A stretch of 11,069 nucleotides of DNA, from positions 1 to 11,069 of the forward strand of contig WRKE01000271.1 in the NCBI GenBank assembly GCA_009778235.1, written 5' to 3'. This stretch comes from Pseudomonadota bacterium (lineage in GTDB: Bacteria; Desulfobacterota; Desulfobulbia; Desulfobulbales; Desulfobulbaceae). Below, piece by piece: positions 6,472-11,069 of this stretch. The notes below the pieces were generated by a model. The model was not told where the DNA came from. It saw only the letters and a program-made list of their open reading frames with translations, and searched no databases. Position 1 is the stretch's first letter, and the number at the start of each line of letters is the position of its first letter. Both the position numbers and the translations under genes were made by a program.

Positions 6472-7617
6472 CTAATTGTCCACCGGAGCAATAGTCGGGC
6501 TTGAATCCTTGTTTCGATAGGCCTCGGTACGGGTCACCTCCGCGAATTGATCGGCGACTTTGGTGAAAATGTCCACTAACTGGGGGTCGAAGTGGCTCTC
6601 GCTGCCGTTCTCGATGGTTCGTTTGGCCTCTTCGGCGGCCATGGGCTGTTTATAAGGACGGACCGAAGTCAGCGCATCGTATACGTCGGCGATAGCCATC
6701 AAGCGTCCTTCCAGAGGAATGTCCAGGCCCCGGAGGCCCATGGGGTAGCCGGTGCCGTCCCATTTTTCGTGATGACTGCCAGCTATCATCCGGGCGTGGT
6801 ACAAAAATGAGCTGTCGGTCAGTTTTCCCTCTAAATCGTTTTCTATCTTCCGGATGGCTTGCACGCCTATTTCGACGTGCTTTTTCATGCTCTCGAATTC
6901 GTCCCGCGTCAGTTTGCCGGGTTTGTGCAAAATGGTATCGCTGATGGCGATTTTTCCTATATCGTGCAACTGGCTAGCTGAGATAACCTGTTCCAGGTCC
7001 CACAGCGATGCTTCCTCTTTGTAGATCCCTTCCTCTATCATTTTTTCCGTCATCAACTGCATGTATGTCTGGGTCCGGATAGCGTGACCACCAGTCGTGT
7101 AGTCCCGGAACTCGACCAGGTCGGTTAGCACCCCGATGATGGAGTTTTGCAGGCCCGCAAGCTGGAGGGCCTTCACGGCCACCATATCTTGCAGGGTGGT
7201 GTTGAAACGTTTGAGCTGCTTGTTCTGCTCAGCGTTGAGGAGATGGTTTCTGATACGCTTGACAAGGCGTGGAGCTGAGAAAGGCTTGGTTATATAATCC
7301 ACGGCTCCCATGGACAATCCCTGCAACTCACTGCCCTCGTCGGCTCTTGACGTCAGGAAGACGACCGGAATGGATTCCCACTTGGGGTTGTTTTTCAGCA
7401 AGGTGATGACTTGGTAACCATCCATGTCCGGCATCTCGACATCCAAAAGGATCAGATCCGGCAGGACATGCTCCAGAAGATCCAGAAGGATTGCTCCGGA
7501 TAAAATCGGATACACCCGGTAGGCATGCCTGAGCATTTTCTTTCCGGCCTCCAGGGTGGTCGCGTCGTCATCGACCAGCATGATGGTTTTTCGTTCTGGG
7601 TCAGCGCTCATTTCCAT
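6472..7617 (-). CDS. Response regulator with HD-GYP cyclic-di-GMP phosphodiesterase domain
   Basis: 381 residues. The N-terminal receiver (about 10-125) has Asp16-18, phospho-acceptor Asp59 (L-L-D-V-E-M-P), Thr89 and Lys111. After a helical linker (about 128-160) comes an HD-GYP domain (about 160-355). It has T-G-G-H (His178), the metal-binding L-H-D-I-G-K (His218, Asp219), H-H-E-K-W-D-G-T-G-Y-P (282-292, containing the defining G-Y-P) and A-D-V-Y-D-A-L (Asp311). Every family signature is intact. Proteins of this REC-HD-GYP (RpfG-like) class hydrolyse cyclic-di-GMP, usually lowering biofilm formation and favouring motility or dispersal. The gene begins 31 bases after the membrane kinase stop, so that kinase is the obvious phosphodonor and both probably share one mRNA. 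The ATG at 7617 has GAGG about 4 bases upstream; the ATG two codons later has better spacing and is an alternative start. The cyclic-di-GMP activity is inferred from motifs, not shown. Confidence 0.96.
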   Translation of the reverse strand: MEMSADPERKTIMLVDDDATTLEAGKKMLRHAYRVYPILSGAILLDLLEHVLPDLILLDVEMPDMDGYQVITLLKNNPKWESIPVVFLTSRADEGSELQGLSMGAVDYITKPFSAPRLVKRIRNHLLNAEQNKQLKRFNTTLQDMVAVKALQLAGLQNSIIGVLTDLVEFRDYTTGGHAIRTQTYMQLMTEKMIEEGIYKEEASLWDLEQVISASQLHDIGKIAISDTILHKPGKLTRDEFESMKKHVEIGVQAIRKIENDLEGKLTDSSFLYHARMIAGSHHEKWDGTGYPMGLRGLDIPLEGRLMAIADVYDALTSVRPYKQPMAAEEAKRTIENGSESHFDPQLVDIFTKVADQFAEVTRTEAYRNKDSSPTIAPVDN

Positions 7618-7648
7618 TCTTCCTCTCGGTGTAAATATGCTCTCGTCT

Positions 7649-10525
7649 TCAAATCGACCGGTTCTCTTCCAGCCGCTTGGCGATTTGCTTGAAATCCAAT
7701 CGACGGGCTTTTTCTTCCAGCCAGGCCATCAATTCCGCCCCGTCGTCTGAACTGTATTCATAGCTGGTCAGCGATAGCATCGCCTGATCCACCCGGTCAA
7801 TATCAAAGGTCTCGCAGGATTGGCGCAGGGCTTCCAGCGCCATTGGGTCTGGTTTTACTCTCACTGGTTTCTGGTCTGTCAAGGATTCCAGTTTGACTGA
7901 GAGCGCGGCCAGAAGCTTCTCCGTGGTTTCCAGAAAAATCGGGTTGTGGGCCTGGACAAAGGCGAAGTCGCCCGCTTTCGCCGCATGTTCCAGGGCCTCG
8001 GCCAAGTTTCCCACAGTCTCGGCGTCGAAGTGACGGCTGCTGCCTTTGATGCCATGCACAATGATAGCGTAATCGGCCAGTGTCTCCGGGGTGACAGCCC
8101 GAACCTTTTCCAGCGAGGCCGGGGTATGATGGACGTATGACCTCACAATCTCTAAATAGGTGGGCATGTCGCCGCCGAATCGCTCCAACCCTCTGGCGAA
8201 ATTCAAGCCGTCAATCTCCCCTTCAACCCATGGTGCCGGCACGGTTTCCGCCGCTACATCGGTGCCGAGGATTTGCCGGTCATTGCCCGCGGGCGGGATC
8301 ATCACCTTGTCTTCGGCCGAAATCTTTGGCCGAAGGGCATGCTGCGGATCAGCATGTTTACCCAGTATCCATTTACGGATCACCAGATCGAGCTGCATGA
8401 TGTCGATGGGTTTGGAAAGGAACGCCTGAAAACCGTGCTGGAGAAACATTTCCTTGCTGCCGAGCATGGCGCTGGCCGTCAGGGCGATGATGGGCACTGT
8501 CCGGGCATACTCTGAATCTATCTCTTCCCGGATGATCCGCACAGTCTCAATCCCATCCAATTCCGGCATCATGTGATCCATAAACACGGCATCGTATCGC
8601 ACGCGGGCCGCTCTGATCAGGTCAATGGCCGTCTGGCCGTCCTCAGCATAGTCTATCTGCATGCCATACGGTTTCATCAGGCCCTTGGCCACATCCAGAT
8701 TGACGGGCATATCGTCTACCACTAACACCTTGGCATCGAGCAACTGCACCTGGCGGGAGAGTGACAGTTCATGGCGGAAATAGCCGGCGATAAAACTAAA
8801 ATTGGCCAGGCTGTCCGCAATTTCTTTGCCGATCGGCACGCTGCCCACTGTTTTCTGACGTATCCGGACTGCGAAGCTACTGCCGCAGCCATATTTACTT
8901 TCCACAGTGATAGTGCCGTCCATCATCTTGATCAAATGTTTGGTGATAGGCAGCCCAAGACCCGTGCCCTCGATTTTGCGGTTAGCTTTCGTGTCAACCT
9001 GGTAATAATAGTCGAAAATCTTCTCCAGATTGCCCGGAAGGATGCCGATGCCGGTGTCTTGGACCGTGAAAAGCAGCCAGAACTCGTCGCCTTCTCCCGC
9101 CTCACCGGAAATGTTCAGCGATACGGTACCGGCGTGGGTGTATTTACAGGCGTTGGATAACACATTGTTGAGAATTTGTTTGATCCGGAGATCGTCGCCA
9201 AGCAGCGTGGCGGGCATGTCCGGATTGACCAACAGTTTCATCTGAACGGATTTGCCCTCCAGGCGAACCATGTTTTGCTGCACAGCGTCGTTAATCAGGG
9301 GCGCCAGGTCGTATTCCACCGAGATGATTTCGAATTTACCAGAGTTGATCTTGGAAATATCCAAAATGTCGTTGATGATACCCAGGAGGGTGGAACCGGA
9401 GTCGAAAATTTTTTCCAGATTTTGAACATGTTCGGGCAGAAAGTTTGGCTCGTCGCGCAGCATCAACTCGGTCAGGCCAATGACGGCGTTCAGAGGGGTA
9501 CGCATTTCGTGACTCATGTTGGCCAGGAAATGGGTTTTGGCCTCATCAGCGAGCACTATGGCCTCGTTCAGGTCTTTAAGGATCTTGTTTTGTTCTTCAA
9601 TCAGGATAAAAGGCCGGGCCATGTGGCCGGAAAAGAGGAAGGTGATGAAAATGGCGATCCCCAGAAAGATGGCGGCTGCCAAGAGCAACATGTGCTGGCT
9701 TCTGGTCACCGGGGTATCCCTGAAAGGCACTGAAACGCACAGCACCCAACCCTCTGTGGTATTGGTCAGAGTTTGCCAGGCGCTTATAAAACGCTGGCCA
9801 TCAATATCGTAGCTGATATTCCCCGAATCCGCCTTGAGCATGGTCGCGATGGCAGCGCCCACACTGGCCCATGCTGGATCCTTTCCACCTATTTCCTTGA
9901 AGTTGTAACGCTCCTCGATATAGAGCGGTGAATTGGGATGGGCGAGGAGCGTGCCGTATTCGTCCAGCATGAACAACCTGCCCGTGTCCCAGAATTCGAC
10001 GTTGGCCAGAAGCTGCCTGAAATACATGCCACTGATGGTCACGGACAGGACCCTGTCGGCATCCACAGGCGCGAAGAGAGAGATGATCAGCTCCCCGGTC
10101 TCGGGGTCTTTCTGAGTCGTAGAGATGGTTGTCTTGCCCTGGAAGGCGTTCTGCAGGTACTTGTTGCCCGCAAAACGATCGGCCAGGGGCAACAGATTGT
10201 TCCCAATATACCCCTCGCTTCGGCGGTCGAGTACGGTGAAGCTCAAGAATTGCGGATAATGTTGCTGGGCCTGCTCGAAAATTGCCGACAGTCCGTCGGG
10301 CGAGGCCGTGGCTACCCGAACCGCCACAGTCTCCGTATAGGCTTTCAGGAGATTGATTTTCGTGTCGACGAAGCTCTCGGCTATCCTGGTCATTGTCGTC
10401 AAATCGCCCTGCATCATCTCCACAAGGCTGCTTTGAATCAAGAGAAGCCCTATCCCGGCCTGGACAGCTGTAACGACGGCAATGACGCTACTGATTACCA
10501 AAGCTACCTTGACAGGAATAGACAT
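7649..10525 (-). CDS. Membrane-bound hybrid histidine kinase (Cache-like sensor, HisKA, HATPase, REC, HPt)
   Basis: 958 residues. TM1 (about 7-30) and TM2 (about 279-298) enclose a periplasmic region of about 245 residues that resembles a double-Cache sensor (long first helix, then F-x-x-L-D-E-Y-G-T-L-L-A-H-P near 185-198 and a second lobe). Inside follow HisKA with H-box MSHEMRTPLN (phospho-acceptor His339); HATPase with QILNNVLSN, DTGIG (490-494) and GTGLGL (520-525); a receiver with Asp604/605, Asp650 (F-M-D-H-M-M-P), Thr683 and Lys705; and an HPt with His824 in H-G-I-K-G-S. Residues about 893-955 form a small C-terminal helical domain also seen in the protein at 4149-5852. All catalytic residues are present, so a full His-Asp-His relay is expected. 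The ATG at 10525 is preceded in frame by a TGA 24 bases upstream, so the N-terminus cannot extend far; the ribosome binding site is weak (AAAGAG). The HD-GYP regulator downstream is the likely target. Cache ligands are commonly small organic acids or amino acids; the ligand here is unknown. Confidence 0.96.
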   Translation of the reverse strand: MSIPVKVALVISSVIAVVTAVQAGIGLLLIQSSLVEMMQGDLTTMTRIAESFVDTKINLLKAYTETVAVRVATASPDGLSAIFEQAQQHYPQFLSFTVLDRRSEGYIGNNLLPLADRFAGNKYLQNAFQGKTTISTTQKDPETGELIISLFAPVDADRVLSVTISGMYFRQLLANVEFWDTGRLFMLDEYGTLLAHPNSPLYIEERYNFKEIGGKDPAWASVGAAIATMLKADSGNISYDIDGQRFISAWQTLTNTTEGWVLCVSVPFRDTPVTRSQHMLLLAAAIFLGIAIFITFLFSGHMARPFILIEEQNKILKDLNEAIVLADEAKTHFLANMSHEMRTPLNAVIGLTELMLRDEPNFLPEHVQNLEKIFDSGSTLLGIINDILDISKINSGKFEIISVEYDLAPLINDAVQQNMVRLEGKSVQMKLLVNPDMPATLLGDDLRIKQILNNVLSNACKYTHAGTVSLNISGEAGEGDEFWLLFTVQDTGIGILPGNLEKIFDYYYQVDTKANRKIEGTGLGLPITKHLIKMMDGTITVESKYGCGSSFAVRIRQKTVGSVPIGKEIADSLANFSFIAGYFRHELSLSRQVQLLDAKVLVVDDMPVNLDVAKGLMKPYGMQIDYAEDGQTAIDLIRAARVRYDAVFMDHMMPELDGIETVRIIREEIDSEYARTVPIIALTASAMLGSKEMFLQHGFQAFLSKPIDIMQLDLVIRKWILGKHADPQHALRPKISAEDKVMIPPAGNDRQILGTDVAAETVPAPWVEGEIDGLNFARGLERFGGDMPTYLEIVRSYVHHTPASLEKVRAVTPETLADYAIIVHGIKGSSRHFDAETVGNLAEALEHAAKAGDFAFVQAHNPIFLETTEKLLAALSVKLESLTDQKPVRVKPDPMALEALRQSCETFDIDRVDQAMLSLTSYEYSSDDGAELMAWLEEKARRLDFKQIAKRLEENRSI

Positions 10526-10545
10526 AGGAGGTTTCTCTTTGCTAC

Positions 10546-10806
10546 TTATTCATTCAAACAGCACTGATCGGGACATTCTTCTTGCGTGGCGGCAAAACCA
10601 GCTCCTTGGACCTGGGTTTCGACCGCAACAATCACCGGCCGTTTCCCCTCGGCGCCACGGTCTCTCTTGCCAGATCGCTTGCCGCCGACAACCGTGTCGT
10701 CCGCTCAATCAGGTTGGTGAGCCGGTAGAATACAGGTGGCGGGCAAGATGACAAGCGTTCGTGCCGCCGCATGCGGGGCGCTGAAAACCATTGGACCAGC
10801 GCATCT
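10546..10806 (-). pseudogene. Decayed remnant of an IS1595/ISXO2-type transposase
   Basis: Two pieces of the family are recognisable in different frames on the minus strand. From about 10804 to 10730 the frame reads M-R-W-S-N-G-F-Q-R-P-A-C-G-G-T-N-A, then C-H-L-A-R-H-L-Y; this matches the N-terminal zinc ribbon (L-R-W-P-N-G-F-x-C-P-x-C-G-G-T-x-A-Y) with the first cysteine changed to Arg, and stops at 10709. From 10704 to 10546 a second frame reads A-D-D-T-V-V-G-G-K-R-S-G-K-R, then D-R-G-A-E-G-K-R-P-V-I-V-A-V-E. This matches the start of the DDE catalytic domain (E-A-D-E-T-Y-V-G-G-K-R...), and the frame ends in TAA at 10546. About 100 codons between the two pieces, and most of the catalytic domain after V-A-V-E, are missing, and at least one frameshift separates them. 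It cannot make an active transposase. I could not identify terminal inverted repeats or a target duplication. Confidence 0.75.
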
Positions 10807-10896
10807 TGACCGGAAAGATTGATATTACACTAAAACGCAGCCATGATGCTGAATTTTGTTAAGAGCCGCTCGATTTTGTGTCCACTTCAACCATGT

Positions 10897-10927
10897 CGCC
10901 CGTGGAAGGGCGTGCATCAAATGATGC
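10897..10927. repeat. Pair of small adjacent hairpins downstream of the beta-barrel gene
   Basis: CGCCC (10897-10901) pairs with GGGCG (10908-10912) around a 6-base loop. Immediately beside it GCATC (10914-10918) pairs with GATGC (10923-10927) around AAAT. They lie 53 bases past the stop of the outer-membrane gene. Neither is followed by a T run on the minus strand, so a classical intrinsic terminator is not supported; they could be an mRNA-end structure, a REP-like element, or part of the decayed insertion sequence. The rest of 10807-10979 shows nothing I can identify. Confidence 0.35.
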
Positions 10928-10979
10928 GGCCTAAAGCCATCGCCGAGGTTGAGTGGGATGAATGTGGCGGAATGATACT

Positions 10980-11069
10980 CTACCAATTCACCCTGAGTCC
11001 GATTTTACCGTTATAGGCGTAGCCGTCGCCGTCGAAGCGCTCGCTGTAGGAGGTGTTCACGAACAGGGT
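10980..11069 (-). CDS. C-terminus of an outer-membrane beta-barrel protein, probably an autotransporter (partial)
   Basis: 29 residues and a TAG stop at 10980-10982; the rest lies beyond the right edge. The tail ends in G-K-I-G-L-R-V-N-W. The terminal aromatic residue and hydrophobics at positions -3 (Val), -5 (Leu) and -7 (Ile), with tyrosines at -11 and -13, form the alternating pattern of the final beta strand that the BAM complex recognises in outer-membrane proteins. The preceding strand (T-L-F-V-N-T-S-Y) and the turn rich in D-G also fit an autotransporter translocator barrel. The direction is the same as the kinase genes, but about 450 bases and an insertion-sequence remnant intervene, so co-transcription is doubtful. 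The barrel class is inferred from the tail alone. Confidence 0.6.
   Translation of the reverse strand, partial: TLFVNTSYSERFDGDGYAYNGKIGLRVNW

Noticed and set aside
9938..10567. 209-codon plus-strand open frame
   Set aside because: It is antisense to the Cache-like sensor region of the membrane kinase and runs into the transposase remnant; its composition is that of a shadow frame.
10630..10724. Plus-strand frame with coding-like third-position GC (reading G-G-K-T-S-S-L-D-L-G-F)
   Set aside because: It has no start codon with a ribosome site, and it is the reverse of the minus-strand frame that carries the IS1595-type G-G-K-R and D-R-G-A-E-G-K motifs.
10526..10751. Perfect AGGAGGT on the plus strand with a TTG start 7 bases on (10539), opening a frame of about 70 codons
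   Set aside because: The product is rich in Arg/Pro/Cys/Gln with no domain, and the stretch is better explained as antisense to the transposase remnant. The ribosome-site match overlaps the kinase start codon by chance.
10897..10912. Intrinsic terminator for the beta-barrel gene
   Set aside because: The stem is only 5 bp and no T run follows it on the minus strand, so it is reported only as a hairpin.

Overview
The window is a moderately GC-rich stretch from a diderm (outer-membrane-bearing) bacterium. Every recognisable gene is on the minus strand. It is almost entirely a two-component / phosphorelay signalling island. The diderm inference rests on a 29-residue C-terminal tail at the right edge that looks like the last strand of an outer-membrane beta-barrel. 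The style of hybrid kinase (tandem PAS domains with a W-D...D-C-N signature, REC and HPt modules, HD-GYP output) is one I associate with anaerobic or free-living diderms such as Desulfovibrio-like bacteria, Synergistota, Negativicutes or spirochaetes. I cannot name a genus from the sequence.

Layout, reading right to left in the direction of transcription. (1) 10980-11069: C-terminus of an outer-membrane beta-barrel protein, probably an autotransporter. (2) 10526-10979: no intact gene. It holds small hairpins at 10897-10927 and, at 10546-10806, a decayed remnant of an IS1595/ISXO2-type transposase. (3) 7649-10525: a 958-residue membrane-bound hybrid histidine kinase (TM, Cache-like sensor, TM, HisKA, HATPase, REC, HPt, small C-terminal domain). 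(4) 6472-7617: a REC-HD-GYP response regulator, 31 bp downstream, with all motifs expected of a cyclic-di-GMP phosphodiesterase. (5) 6287-6471: an intergenic gap with a candidate sigma70-type promoter. (6) 5849-6286: a single-domain CheY-like receiver. (7) 4149-5852: an unusual receiver/HPt protein, translationally coupled to the previous gene, whose N-terminus resembles a kinase ATPase domain that has lost its catalytic motifs. (8) 1-4116: a very large cytosolic hybrid histidine kinase, 1372 residues in the window and running off the left edge, with seven tandem PAS domains followed by HisKA, HATPase and the start of a REC.

Two transcription units are likely: 10525 to 6472 (membrane kinase plus HD-GYP effector) and 6286 to beyond position 1 (receiver, receiver-HPt scaffold, multi-PAS kinase). 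Together they supply every part of a branched phosphorelay: one extracytoplasmic and one cytoplasmic sensor kinase, several receivers, at least two histidine phosphotransfer modules, and c-di-GMP hydrolysis as the only evident output. No DNA-binding response regulator is present. The points most worth a second look are the catalytically dead kinase-like scaffold protein, the seven-PAS array with evidence of a recent internal duplication, a small C-terminal domain shared by two proteins of the locus, and the transposase remnant next to the operon start.
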